44,343 nucleotides of DNA from Eimeria necatrix (lineage: Eukaryota > Apicomplexa > Conoidasida > Eucoccidiorida > Eimeriidae). Location of the stretch: the NCBI RefSeq assembly GCF_000499385.1, contig NW_013653209.1, forward strand, positions 1 through 44,343, in the 5' to 3' direction. The notes beneath the pieces are model-generated. The model made no database searches. It was not told where the DNA came from and saw only the letters and a list, made by a program, of their open reading frames with translations. Position 1 is the stretch's first letter; the number at the start of each line of letters is the position of its first letter. Shown here one piece after another: positions 22,172 to 34,188 of the stretch. A program made the translations under genes and the position numbers.

Positions 22172-25100
22172 ATGTCAAACCAGCCAGGGTGCCCCCTACC
22201 CGACTGGGCGTCCTTGTGTGCAGCGCCCTCGGCGACCTCGAAGCTGCTGCTGCTCAGCGTCGCAGTGCTGCAGCGGGAGTGTCTCGACAGTTTGTTCTGC
22301 AACTCTGCGGCCAGGGCCACGGACTTTGCAGTCTCGTCTGAGGGGGAATTCACTGATTACGAGATCGAGCACCGCCTTTGGGCCATCCGCATGAGTGTGG
22401 GGTTGCCGGATATGCCGCCTGTGTCCTTCCGTGAGATCGCCACTGCCACCACACACTTGCGAGCTAAATTGCCCTGGCTGCCCTTGGTGGACGCTGAAGC
22501 AGCCTTGGTTGCATCTCCTGCGAGTGACACTGGCCAGCAGGGTCCAGTTTGGGGAGGAGAAAAGACTGGTGGGGCACTGCAGGCTTTTGCACGTCTCGCC
22601 CACGCAGATCTTCCCTGGAGCTTCATTCTTACTTCTGCGTCTCAACGGCTTCCGCACGTACTGCTGAAACTGCTGAAGCTAATGGGCCCACACAGCCTGC
22701 AGCGCCAGCTCTTCGAGAGAACCCCAGCCACAGCTCATGAGGGAGAGCAGCAGCGGCTGGCGCCTGCAGGCGAGCTCGTGCTCGCTGTGTTGAGGCTTTG
22801 CCTGCAGCAGCAAGCTGCTTCCAGCCTTTGCAAAAGAAACGGTGCAGAGGGGAGAGTCCAGGCAGGGGGTTCACCAGGGGCTTCCAAGTGTGAGCTGAGA
22901 CACCAGCTCCCCCACAATCCTGTCCATCGTGGCAGCAGCTACAGTGACGCGTTTCCTGCAGACACCGTAGAGGCAAAGATATATTTGCAGCGAGTCACTG
23001 CGGAGCGCGAAGCTCTTGAAACTTTGCCATGTACGCACACCTCAATGCATCACCAACAGAATGCAAAGATAACTTTCTAGCCGAGAGTTCCGTTCGTGGG
23101 CTTTGAGCCATGTTCCTTCGTCTCCCCGCTTTTCGTGTCTCTACGTTGCTCCTTGCATTTCATTCATTGCAGGTCTGCTCTTTGCTGCTTTTGTTGTTTA
23201 TTTGTTTTCGAGGCTGCCTATATGGCTGCCTGTGATTCTGGGTGCGCTTTAACTGCCTGCAGCCGCTACCTCGTCTTCTCCTGTCTCGTGTCTTCTCTTC
23301 CTGGAGCGGCTGCTGCAGCGCCCACAGCTTCAGCACCTGCATGCGTTCCAGGCTCCACAGGAGGCGGTCTTACGGGAAGTGTTTTACGGCTATCTCCTCG
23401 GCTGTTTCGCCCCCGCCACCGCATCTCCTACAGAAGCCTCCCCTGGAGGTCTCAGGCTGCAGCTTTCCGCAATATGCAGGGAGCTGATGGGCGCCGCGGG
23501 GGTGCCATCCCTCTGCCTAATGGACATCAGTGACTGCAGCCTTAGGGGGGCTGAGGAGAGGAATCTTTCAGGAAAGCGTGTCAGTATATCTAATCAAAAG
23601 ACAAGCAACGAAACTTGCCCTCAGGCTCAAGTCCGGAAAGAGGCAGTGGCTCGAACTCACGCGACACAGGGGGAAATTCTAAGCCCCCAACACACAGACG
23701 GGGAGGCAAACGAACAGGGCGTCCTTCTGCTGCCCCCTGATGGCTGCGATGCTTCTGTTAGGGCGTTTTGCTGCTTTTTGCACCCAAAACTCAGGCCAAG
23801 CACTCCGTGGCTTAGCTCAAATTCTTGCAGTGAGAGGGAGGCTGGGGGGGATAGCTGGAACTCATCTGCAAAGCCATGGTGGCCTGCATACGCGTGGGGA
23901 CTGAAGAAAGAAAAGCCCGGAGAACTAACTCCCAAGAGTCCCGATAACACGAGTACAATGCATTCCCCGCCCCAGGCTCAGAAGCACTTATGTAGAGGGT
24001 CTGAAGAACGAAGTATTGCTGAAGAGCTGAGAGCCTTGGACGACGAGCTGCGGCCTTCTATGAAGACAAACAAACGGAAAGGCCACCTGCTGCGGCTGCT
24101 GGCGAAGTGGCTAAGGACCCCTGCCTGGATTCATGGACTTGAGGGAGAAAACAGTCAAAGGGCAGGAACTAGAAGAGAAACGAGCTATAAAAACAAACAC
24201 CAACTCTCACCACTCCTCCTCCCATATGGGTCCTCAGTTACTGCCTTTGGAGACTGGGCGTCAGACCTGGACCTTGTGCTGCTGCTGCCGTTTACCTGCT
24301 GCAGCAGCGAGAAACATGACGCCCACAGTGATGCAGCCTCGCCACGAGGGAGCGCAGCTGCAGCTTCTGCTGCAGCTGCTGCTGCAGCTGAGTTGCAGAG
24401 TCCAGGAGAGAGAGGTAGCCTTAACTTCTCGAGCTGTTACAGCTCTCCTGCTTTCCCCAAGAGATTCTGTGGTGATAAAGCCGAAGATGAGCTTGAGGGA
24501 CAGAAGGGGATCTTGAAGCCTCTCTTTCATGCTCGTCAATCACATTCTCGGGCGGAATGCGCTCTAGTGCTGACGCGCCTGGAGGGTCTAATCTGCGGCG
24601 AAGCCCAGCTGCAGAATCTCTTCACAAGTGTCGAAGTTGTTGTCCCTCACAGAGCTCCTCCTGTATTGCGCGGAGTGTACAGACACCCCAGAACACCTCG
24701 AAAACGCCGCTCGAGGAGCTCCAGCCACCCTGTGACAGAAGCTGGAGAGAATCCTCTTACAGGCATCCTGAAGGTCCAGGACCCAGCATGCGCGCCCACA
24801 GGTCTCGCCAGAAAGAGGAATGGTACAGGGAAGAGGGGCTGCAGCTTGAAGGAAATTGCACCAAAAGAGGAATCTTGGGGTGCAGAGGAAATAAGTGCCA
24901 GCAGCACGTCCACAGTTTTATGTTCTGAACAAGCAGAAATTAACGAAGTTGATGGCCTGCCAGCCGAGCTGCCAGATCCAGGTTCACCCACAGAACGACA
25001 CAACAGACTGGGCCCCTTAGAACGGCCCACTTATGCCACTCAGGGGCCTCCAGAAGAAGCCTGGAGCCCATGCACCAGCATCAAATTTGAAATAACTGTT

Positions 25101-26990
25101 GGATGCCCCTTGGGGCCCCTAAATACTCAGCTTTTGAAGGCGTACGGACAGTGCAGTCCCCTCCTGCCGCCCTTGGCCAGGCTTGTGAGACATTGGGCAG
25201 ATTGCAGGGGTTTGACAGGTCGGGCTTCATAAACAAATGACTTTTTGTAAAAGTTGAGGACCAGCTAGCTAAGTAGTTAGCCACTATGCTGCTCAGATAT
25301 CCCACAACATGCAGTTGTTGTCATGAACTATTCTTTGCAAATCGAAGAAGCGCCACAATTTTTGCGGGAACCTTGAAGGCTTGTTTGAATCGCCTTATCC
25401 ATTTCCCAGGCCCTAGGAACAGGTCCATGCTCTACGAAAACCATTAAGTGCCTGGCCTTATTTCACTGCTGTCTTCGTTGGTGCCGCTGTGTCTCTCAGG
25501 AACCCGAGACGGCTGCCTCTCCAGTTATGCCTGGTCCCTCTTGGTGGTATTCTTTTGTCTTTCCACCACTCCCCCACTTCTGCCCCGCTTGCAGACCCCT
25601 ACTACTTTGCCAGCTGCGGCAACACAGGACCAGATCTCACAAGTGCTGTCCCGTCAAAGTTCAGAGAGCCTCCAGGCTTCTCCCATTTGCCCCCAGTCCA
25701 ACAGCGAAGGCATTTGCTGCACTCTGGGGGCCTCGCAGCCTAGCGTGATGCCTCTGGAGCTTGTTGAGGGCACCCATAACGTATGGTTCTTGAGCCCAGA
25801 GGCTCCAAACCCCATGGGCTCCAGGGTATTAGATTTGCTGCGGCCAATTTACAGGAAAGCCAGCGAGTTGCAGCTGCTGGAACGCCTGCAGCACTACATC
25901 CCAGGCCATATCCTAGTAATGCCTGAAAACGCTAAGGCCCTCTCCACCAACAAAAATGATGGCAGCGATTGCCTGCACCCAGGAAAGGATGACATCTCTC
26001 ACATAGGCCCATGTAGAGGCCGAAAAGGGCAATCCGTGCCTGCCGTAGCTCACCTAGCTGACGGGGAGAGACCACTGGCAAATTTGGCTGACTTTGACTA
26101 CCCTGAAGGACTCTCCCAACCGAAGTTTCTTCTCTCCCACGAGCAAACAAAGAATCAGCGGAACACCCCTCTGCGAAAGGAAGATTGGACTGCTGTTGCC
26201 TCCTTATTTCATGCTTTCTTTGCATTTTACGGCTACAACTTCAACTCCTTTTCTCTCCTAGTGTCACTGCAAGGATCAAGTCAGCGGTTTAAAGAGCCTG
26301 TCTACAGACATAGCTCGAAAGTTGACAGCTTACACACGCATGAGACTCAAACAGGCTGCCCCGCTGTCTCTAAATGCAGAGAGGAACTGTCTCAAGCCGG
26401 TAGCAGCGACGAAGGAAGCAAGAATTCAAAACTACAGAAACAGACGGCCAGGCACACACTGGAGTGTCAAGAGGCTATTATGATGGGGAAAGCAGCAGCG
26501 CAGAACCACGCTGCAGCACATAAAGACACATGGGGCTCCGTAGGACATAAGCACTCAACCTGTTTATTTGTAGAGGGCCAGGCCCTTTCAAGCCCCACAG
26601 AAGAAGTGCTTCAAGCCCTGAGCAGGCAGCGTGAAGGTGAGCAACACACTCATGCACGTCCCGTGCCACTTGTAGGCTTGTCACCAGCAGCAACAGTTGC
26701 TGTTTCTGCTGCAGCGGAGGTGAGTTGATGTAGCCCTTGCTGCTGCGCTAGACGCTGCTGGCAATTTCTGGCAAGGGCACCCGCACCAGCACTAGGAAAC
26801 AAGAGCCAGTTCAGTGAAAGTGCCTGTTGCGTTCTCAGCCCCAGCAAGGCGGCAGAGTGCCTCTTTCGGCATTGAAATAGAGGATCCCATGGAGGCAGGG
26901 AGATGCCACTGGTACAGAAGATTCAAAGGCGAGTTGCGACGGGCTCAGCTACACGGCCCCGGCTGCAAAATAACCCTGAGTCTTGACTGA
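22172..26990 (+). CDS. TUTase / non-canonical poly(A) polymerase (Cid1-like), 4 exons
   Basis: Terminal nucleotidyltransferase adding UMP or AMP to RNA 3' ends. Exons 22172-23030, 23263-25218, 25500-26719 and 26856-26990 join in phase (T|CC, G|GA, GAG|AGT) to 1389 aa. The catalytic signature is G609-S-S-VTAFGDWASD621-LD623. The third carboxylate position falls at KFE896ITVG, a Glu where the family has Asp, and is followed by PLGPLNTQLLKAY and LARLVRHWADCRG. Exon 3 starts with the PAP-associated segment GTRDGCLSSYAWSLLVVFF and PPLLPRLQ. Later come WTAVASLFHAFFAFYGYNFN and, in exon 4, IEDPMEAGRCHWYRRFKGEL, the usual C-terminal end of the catalytic module. The first ~500 residues are not recognised. 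About 272 residues separate D623 and E896, far more than usual, and contain an Ala run. The exon 2 donor GTCGGG is weak but phase and homology support it. Uridylyl or adenylyl specificity cannot be told; the His-based uracil-specificity position was not located. Confidence 0.85.
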
Positions 26991-28258
26991 TTCGCAGCAG
27001 GCACTAGACTGTGCAGGACACTCCAATACCTCATGCAGCGTGCTCTTTCGCAGCTGAGTCCCTGAAGCGTTTTCACGGGGTATGAAAGCCATTAGCTGCA
27101 AGGGTATCATGTAGCTTCTCGTAACGAGGGGAGAAAATACTGCGGCAGCCGATATGCATGTCTACAGGTTCGGAAACGTTTTATTACGAAGTGAGGAGAG
27201 CTGAGCGGCTACTTCGAGACGGGTAAGAAAACGTTTAAGGAGAAAAGCCAATAACTTAGATTTAGTTACACGCAAGTAAACAGCTTTGGGAAGAATGAAG
27301 AGCGGCCCCACAGAGCGCAGGGAACACACAGAAGCTAAAGACTGTTTGCATCGTTAGAGCTCCCTGCCTTTGCAGTGCGGCTGATGCAGGCGAGCTCCAC
27401 TTAGCCATATCTTTGTCGGCGACTGAAGGCAGCTGCTGTTGCCGAGCTGAATTTGCTTCCAAAGCAGCAGCAACGCAACTCCTAAAGGGGTAAGAACGGC
27501 AGCTTTTAAGAGGGCTATGCACGCTTCCCTTATTGCCTGTGTCAGTGTTATCTCTCTCGCTGACGACCGCCCCTAATGTGACTGTGCCCAATCCTTCCCT
27601 CTCAGTCTTATCAACCTTTGAATATACGGGGGACGAGGAAAGAAGGACTGTCTTGAAAGCATTTCCTCACGCGGAGGGGCAGATGCATGCGCCTCGTTTG
27701 TCTAGCGCAAAGCCCCAGACTTCGCATACGCCGCTTCTTCCAGCCAGCAGGTCCTCGCTCTGTACACGCAACAGCAAGCAGCCGACGGAAGAGAGGAAAA
27801 ACATGGAAAACATGAATTTCTTTCAGCCTCGGATAGAAGCAGCACTTAAACAAGGCAAATTGCTGCAAATTCCGCGATTCAAGAAGCACAAGTCAGGCCC
27901 CTTTCGCTTTCCACTCAGCCCCAAATCAAGCCAGATGAATTAAGCAAGCTACTCAGCGCACGGCAAACTTGCCAGATAGGGTAAGGCCAGTTAGCTACAC
28001 AAATGGCTGGCGTGTTTCGTACCCCGAAAACCGCATTTATGACTTGCAGCTCCGCGCATTCGCTGTCTTCGGCTTGGGGTAGACGAAATATCCCAGAGAG
28101 TGAAGGGCCGCCAGCATTTTCTGCAGCAGCAGCAGCGGCGGGAAACCACGAAAGCCCGCATTAAGAACTGCTGCACAAGCTCTGTGCGGCCCCCGGGAAA
28201 GGAAACATGTGCAAATAAAAAGGAAACTTGCAGCAGACAGAAGTGAGCGCCTAAGTGT
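26991..28258. other. Intergenic, no convincing gene
   Basis: The longest frame, 27533-27943 on the plus strand (136 codons), ends in a basic stretch (PRFKKHKSG) but has no recognisable domain or repeat, so I did not call it. This is the 3' side of both flanking, convergent genes, and would hold their 3' UTRs and terminators. Confidence 0.45.
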
Positions 28259-29503
28259 CTACTGACCGCTGCGCAAGTCACAAGTGCCGTGCAAGTGCAG
28301 AGCCCAGAGCCGCTTGCGCTTCACAGCCCTCACGCCGGCCGAGGCTGCTGCCTCCACCCCGTCTGTCTTAGTCTGGCGCTGCAGCAGCACATCGACAGCC
28401 CCGCAGCCGCCAACCAGCAAGAAGACGCGGCAGCGGGGGAAGGCCTGCTGCAAGTGGCTCCGCAGCGACGCCTTGCCCCCCTGCATTTGAACTCGCACGA
28501 GAGAACAGCCCGCCACTAGTGCTGCAGGGGTTGTGGCAGCAGAGGGAAGCGGGGGGGAACTGGCGCTGCTGCTGCACAGCGTAGTGGGCTCTGTTTTCTT
28601 CTTTTGTTTGCGAGCTGGTGCTTCGCTTTCTGAAGGCGCGGTGTCAGTACACCCTGCGTCGTCCACGGACTCGCGTTTCCTCTTGGATTTCTTGCCCGAT
28701 CTGGACTTGGCTGCAGCAGCAGCAGCAGCTGCTGCTGCTGCTGGTGCTGCCGCCTCTGCTTCTGATTCCCCATCTGACTCGGCCTCTTGGGTGTCGTTCG
28801 CTGCCCTTATGATGCTGCAGGCGGTGTCTGTAAGCAAGAGGCACGCGAGACTGAAGGCAGCACCTTAAGGGCAACAGCACAAACTTCAAACTCAGCAGCA
28901 GCACGAGGTGCAGCAGCAGCAGGCGGGCTTGGCTTTGGTTTCGCAGCACCTCAAGGGCAACAGCACAAACTTTAAACTCAGCAGCAGCACGAGGTGCAGC
29001 AGCAGCAGGCGGACTTGCCTCTGGTTGCGTTGAGAGTTGCTCCCTTGACGAAGTTGGCGTACAGGCCGCTGCAGGCGAGCAAACATAGCAGCAAAAGCGC
29101 AGCCAGAGAAATAATAAAAACGAAAAAGAAATAAATTCAAAAATGGATCAGAACACAAATGCAGATTCAGGCAGCGCTCTGGCGGCCCAGCCCACAGAAA
29201 CAGAAACTCAACGGAAATTCAGAAACCCAGAAGAAGCAGAGTGACAGAAACAGAAAAGAAACAAGAACAGATATAAAAGCAGAAAGATACTGTGCACACA
29301 GAGAATGGTAACAGTTAAAATAAACAATCAAAAAGAGAAGAAACAAACCTGGAACTCTGCGGTTTCCCGTCTTCATTGAACATAATGTGGTTGTTCTGGG
29401 AAGCCTTCTCAGAAGCGACTCCCCCAAGGCCGCCTTTGCGGCCCCGCCGGTTGTTCGCCTGGCTGAGGCCATCGTGGAGCTGCTGCAGCAAGTGCGACTC
29501 CAT
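28259..29503 (-). CDS. Unrecognised basic, probably nuclear protein (3 exons, likely GC-AG intron)
   Basis: No family assignment. A phase-consistent model joins 29503-29349, 29068-29019 and 28827-28259 (AG|C, then G|AC) into about 257 aa. Exon 1 starts at an ATG and ends with NNHIMFNEDGKPQSS. Exon 2 gives GLYANFVKGATLNATR. Exon 3 begins DTACSIIRAANDTQEAESDG, followed by an acidic/Ala tract, then KSRSGKKSKRKRE and RKQKKK, which look like nuclear or nucleolar localisation signals. The last ~70 residues contain FLLVGGCGAVDVLL and KRKRLWALHLHG, of unknown meaning. The donor after exon 2 reads AG|GCAAGT, the consensus of GC-AG introns; the acceptor is CTTACAG. That intron spans an 86-bp tandem duplication. 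The first donor, AG|GTTTGT, is ordinary. Alternative: exon 3 alone as a 192-codon ORF. Confidence 0.45.
28861..29015. repeat. Tandem duplication, 86-bp period, inside an intron
   Basis: Two copies beginning CACCT(T/C)AAGGGCAACAGC at 28861 and 28947, each running through ACAAACTT(C/T)AAACTCAGC, GAGGTGCAGCAGCAGCAGGC and GG(G/A)CTTG. They differ at only a few positions, so the duplication is recent. The boundary of the second copy abuts the proposed GC donor at 29018 (minus strand). Confidence 0.85.
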
Positions 29504-32500
29504 TGGAGCTGAACTTTGCTGCTCTTGCTACTGCTGCTTCTCCTGCTGCTGCCCTCCTTGCTGCTGCTGCTGCTGCTGCTGCTGCAGGCAGAATAAGCGG
29601 GAAAAAGAAAGCCCCTGTGGGCTCCCGACCTCCACTCCCAGGCGCTGCAGCAGGCCAAATGGCAGCAGGAGATCCTCAGGCCAAGAGAAGACAGGCCATG
29701 AAGCAAAAGCAACAAGTCGGGGGCTGGCTGGGGTTGCACACTCTTACTCTAGCTAGTCAGACTGCCCCGCGGGCCGTGCTGCTGCATCTGTTTTGGCTCT
29801 CTGGTTGCTGCAATTGAATTATAAATAGTTAATTTGCGCCAAGTGGAAAGAAGGCGCGTGCGCACGCAGCGGCTGCTGCTTCCCTCCACCTCCCCGTGAG
29901 TCAGACCTCTTCAAACTCAAATATCAGAGGTAAAACGCCTAAAAATCAAAAGTCAAAGCATATCGAGGAGTTTTCTTCTAAAGATTTACAGGTGAAGCGG
30001 AGTACGAGGCTTTGGGCCCAGCACATGCAACACAAGGCTCTGTGGGGCCCCACAGTAGCATATTTGCGGCTTTCTCTGAAGCCTAGAGGCCCTCTTCTAA
30101 GTCACTGCTCGCTTTAGATAATCAGAGGTAATTTTACATTCGAAAATAACTCGGGCGTAAGAGCATAATTTCGTGCATCCGAGAGCCTCAGTGCGCTGTC
30201 GACAGGATATAGATAATAAACGCGTCAGTGGCCAAAAGTTTAGATTTCGAAACCCAACGCTTAATATTTTAGGCACATTACTTAATCCGTATGAGGATAT
30301 TTTCCATATCAGGCGCAGAAACGGGATCTCTACCGACGAGCATGATACTTGGCTGCTCCCTGAGCAATGCAAGTGCTGCTGGTTACTTCCACAAAAACAG
30401 CGTTGGAAGTATAAGCCTCACAGAGATTATTATCTATACAACTATGCTTGGCTGCTTCTTCAATGTTTTTGGATTTTATGCGTAGAGAATATCTAAGTGC
30501 GTGTGTTCGTTGCTTCCTTTTCGTCCTACGATGAACTGCGCTAGCACTTCACGCCACTCTAGCACGGAAACGCAGCATTTCTTCTACTTGGGAGATGTTG
30601 TGGCTGTCACCAGAGGCTTTATTGCCTTTGATGTGGCAAGAGTTGGAGACTTTTAGTGCCAAAATCTGGAGCTAAGTTCGCAAAATGCTTCTCTACGCTG
30701 ACATGCGGGATCTATACATGAAACGGCACTCTAAGGGCAATGGCGGCAAGGTGAATTCCGGGCCAATGGCTTATTTTTTAAAGACAGATGAGTTTGCCTG
30801 TTGCCAGAAGGTGGAGTGTGCAAGGACAAAAACAGTTAAGGGCTCCATGCCTTCTGTAAATGCAAATTGAATAGCCGAGTGCAAGTTACTACACAGGATA
30901 TGCAGACTGTTGGATGGGCCGTGCTTTATTGCTGTTTTCAGAAGCGTAGCCAACAAGGGGGAAGGGCACAGGACATATATATAATAGCAGGAGTCATTCA
31001 GGAATGGCTTTATGAGTTTGTGGACTTTTTTAATTTGGTTGTTGATTCATAGTCAATACAGACTGCAAGTACGGCGAAGCCTTCACTGCCTGCTTTACTG
31101 CGTAGTTGCGGAGTGCTCCCCATGTACAGTCTTCTTCACCTCGATTTTACGAGTTTCTCAACTTCATGAAACTCAAATCCACAGTATATTTTAGTGGGCG
31201 AATCGCGTGAAGCTTTTATCAGAAAGCTATTAAAACCGTCTTGAGGCAGAGTTGCCTTCCTGCCTGAAGGCAGTGTATTCTTAGGAGCTGCAAAGCAGTG
31301 GGGCTCTTCTTATTTAGTTGTCCTCACTGTTGCGGCAGCAAGAAACAACAGAGCTAAAAAGGAGCCGCTTTGGCGGAAGTGTCCCCGACACCACAGCAAT
31401 GGCAGACAGCCACAGGCTCAAGCTACGTGAAGTGTAGAAGCATGAGAGTGAGTTCCGCTGCCTTAATGGCTGTTTTGTATCACCACTTGGACTTAGACTG
31501 TTAAGTTTCCAGGCTGTTAGGTTTCCACCTGTACACGATGAAGTATAGGACTCTGTTGATGAGCAAAACGTCAGACACACAAGAAACCTAACACGAGTAA
31601 TCATGAGTGATCATGGAAGCAATCACCTGCACAACTGGTTTTCTCGGATGTAGTTCTACAAGATCTCTCAGTTCCATTTCTTGCGGCTGGTGCGGTATAG
31701 TAGAAGCCTTCATATGCTTGTGGGGGCGCACTGCACACACGCAGAGTCAGGTTCCCTTAGACCACGTGATTAGTGTGAGTTCCACTGCTACCTAAGGGGA
31801 ATTTAAATTGAGTGCAAGCTATCAAACCACAGCTGAGACGTGCATAGTTCATTGGTGCCTTCTGCATAAGAATGCGAAGAAGATCACCGCCTTGAACCCT
31901 TCATGAAACTCAAAAGGAAACTGAACAGACGGGGGAAGCTCATGCGAGACTCCATGCAATGTCTTGAGAGTCCAAATAACTATGAGTCTCGAGCCAGCAG
32001 CTTACAAGCAGAAATAAACATCTATGCCCGGACATAGAGGCTGTGCCCTTGCGGACTAGAATATAGACAGCTACTGTAGATTCGGCAATCTGCATGGGTC
32101 TTGTAGTTCCCGCTGTGGGCATTCAAGGTTCTCCCAAAGGATATCGAAGTATGAAGGCAGGACTGGCTAAACTGACGAAGTGTACCAGAAGGAGGTAACT
32201 ATGTGCCTGTGCAGACACATGTTAGTGCCCTCTTTACTGCATCTAGCAGATAGAGAAGGCCATGCAGGCCGATCAGCCTCCAGCTTCGCAACGCATGTGC
32301 AATGTTGCACCTTCTGCATTTTCTGTTCACACGAGATACGACGCAAAGCGGCAGCAATGGCAGAAGCAACGGCACCAACTGAAGTAATCCTTGCAACAAC
32401 ATCAACGGCGACAGCAAAAGTCGAATTTGAGCATACTGCTGTGGACAATGACTTAACAACAGCGCAGGAAGGCTGCATATCCTTCCAGTTGAATAGGCTG

Positions 32501-33389
32501 CGCAGCTCTGCCATTCTTCCCCCATTGATTTGTTTCGAAGTTTGTACAGCCTGTGCAGCAGGCAGCTTTTTGTCACTAAGGGGGAACCCAGGACTTGTAA
32601 TAAAGTAGCACAAAGGAACTGAATTGCATAGGCACATTACCTCGTGACATTTCCAATATCTGTCCTAATTTTGTACACTGCGACATCTTTCTCGCCGTCG
32701 GTGAGGCGGAAGAATTAAACCAATTCTCAAAAAAGGCTCAAAGTGCATACAGATTTAGCACTTTCTGTTGCTAAGAACTCCTCTGGAGTTTCTTGGTGCT
32801 TTTCTGCTGATTTGAATTTGCCGTGGTCACTTCCTCCTCTCCACACACGTGGCACAAGTGCGCAGGCCGAGACCTACTGCATGCGGTGGCAGTTTGGCAA
32901 ATGTGGCAGATTCATTGAAGATAAAACAATAAATAATGCTTTTTCTTTCTGAGGGGCGGAAAGATCGGGATATAATGGCGCAGGCCAGTGCAGACCAGTG
33001 GTTGACTCCACTCATCGAAGCCCCAAGCCAAGCCATTGGTCCGAATCCGACTTCTTCTGAAACATTCAGTTGACCAAATGTAGACTTCGTCATTGATTTT
33101 TTAGTTTTAATTTATTTTGAGTCGTAGGGAGCAGACGGAGTGCAGCGAGGCTCGCAGAACGGGCAGCAGCTGCTTCCTCTTCCCAGTTCGTAGCGAAAGC
33201 TGCAACGAAAGCACCACTGACTGCCGTTTTTGTGCTTTTCTTACTTTGAATCTTCGGTATTGAACGGAAAGGAATAGTATGTTTGGGTCCTACCATGGCT
33301 CTGGGTGAACTAGCGGCTGAGTCGGCGGCGCGGGTCTTGTCTTTCTTTCTTCAGCAGCTAAGTCCAAACGCATGCAAAAATAAGATATA
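29504..33389. other. Intergenic, largely repeat-poor
   Basis: A CTG run with cysteine- or alanine-coding frames lies at about 29520-29590, and a smaller CTG patch near 29775-29815. From about 29820 to 33140 the sequence is repeat-poor and no frame resembles a known family; the longest, at 32167-32637 (-) and 32180-32608 (+), overlap on opposite strands and are probably chance. The promoter of the gene starting at 33390 should lie at the right edge. Confidence 0.5.
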
Positions 33390-33584
33390 ATGGATTCACG
33401 CGGAGGCAGCCCTAATCGAACTTCGCCGTTTTCCTCCAGTAGGCCCAGCAGCTCCTCCCCGTCTTCCTTTTTGTCCAGTTCAAAACCAAGTGCTCGGACG
33501 CCCGGCAACAGAAATGCCAACTCCAGCCGATACAGCAAAAGTAGCATCCGCAGCAGCAGCAGCAGTAGCAGCAGCAGCAATAGC

Positions 33585-33618
<34 letters not shown>

Positions 33619-33786
33619 GCAGCAGTTCGTCCGGTTCTTTCTGTGAGTCACATCGCCAAGTGCCTTTCTCATTCTTAACACTTGCGTGTCTCACATGGCC
33701 TCTTTACTTTCGCTTTCACGTATTGCTGTTTCCCTTAGTGCTGCCACTGTCGCTTCTTCCAGTCTTGCTGCTGCTGCTGCTGCGGC

Positions 33787-33824
<38 letters not shown>

Positions 33825-34157
33825 CGAACTGTCTGATCACTGCCCCTACCTGCCGTTGACTTCGGGTTCCCACTGAGTTCCTGTTGCTTTCTTTCACGAA
33901 AATAATTAAATTTAGAACTAAGTTTGCATGAGAACCTTTTAATCCATAGAAAGCGAACTTAACAATTTTAAAGACTTGCTTCGAAAGTGGCAGCAGCTTC
34001 TGAGTTCCTTTTCCGTTTCTGTTGCTTCTTGCTGCTGCTGCCAGCAGCAAAAAGGCCGGGATTCTTTAGCGCATTTCCTTTTCAGAGAAGGGGATTAAGG
34101 GGTCTTTCTTGGCAATTTGCGTTTAATTTTGAATTAATTTTCGTTTAATTTCTTTGT

Positions 34158-34188
<31 letters not shown>

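Noticed and set aside
27533..27943. 136-codon plus-strand ORF with basic C-terminus
   Set aside because: No domain, no supporting splice junction and it lies between convergent gene ends; evidence too thin to call.
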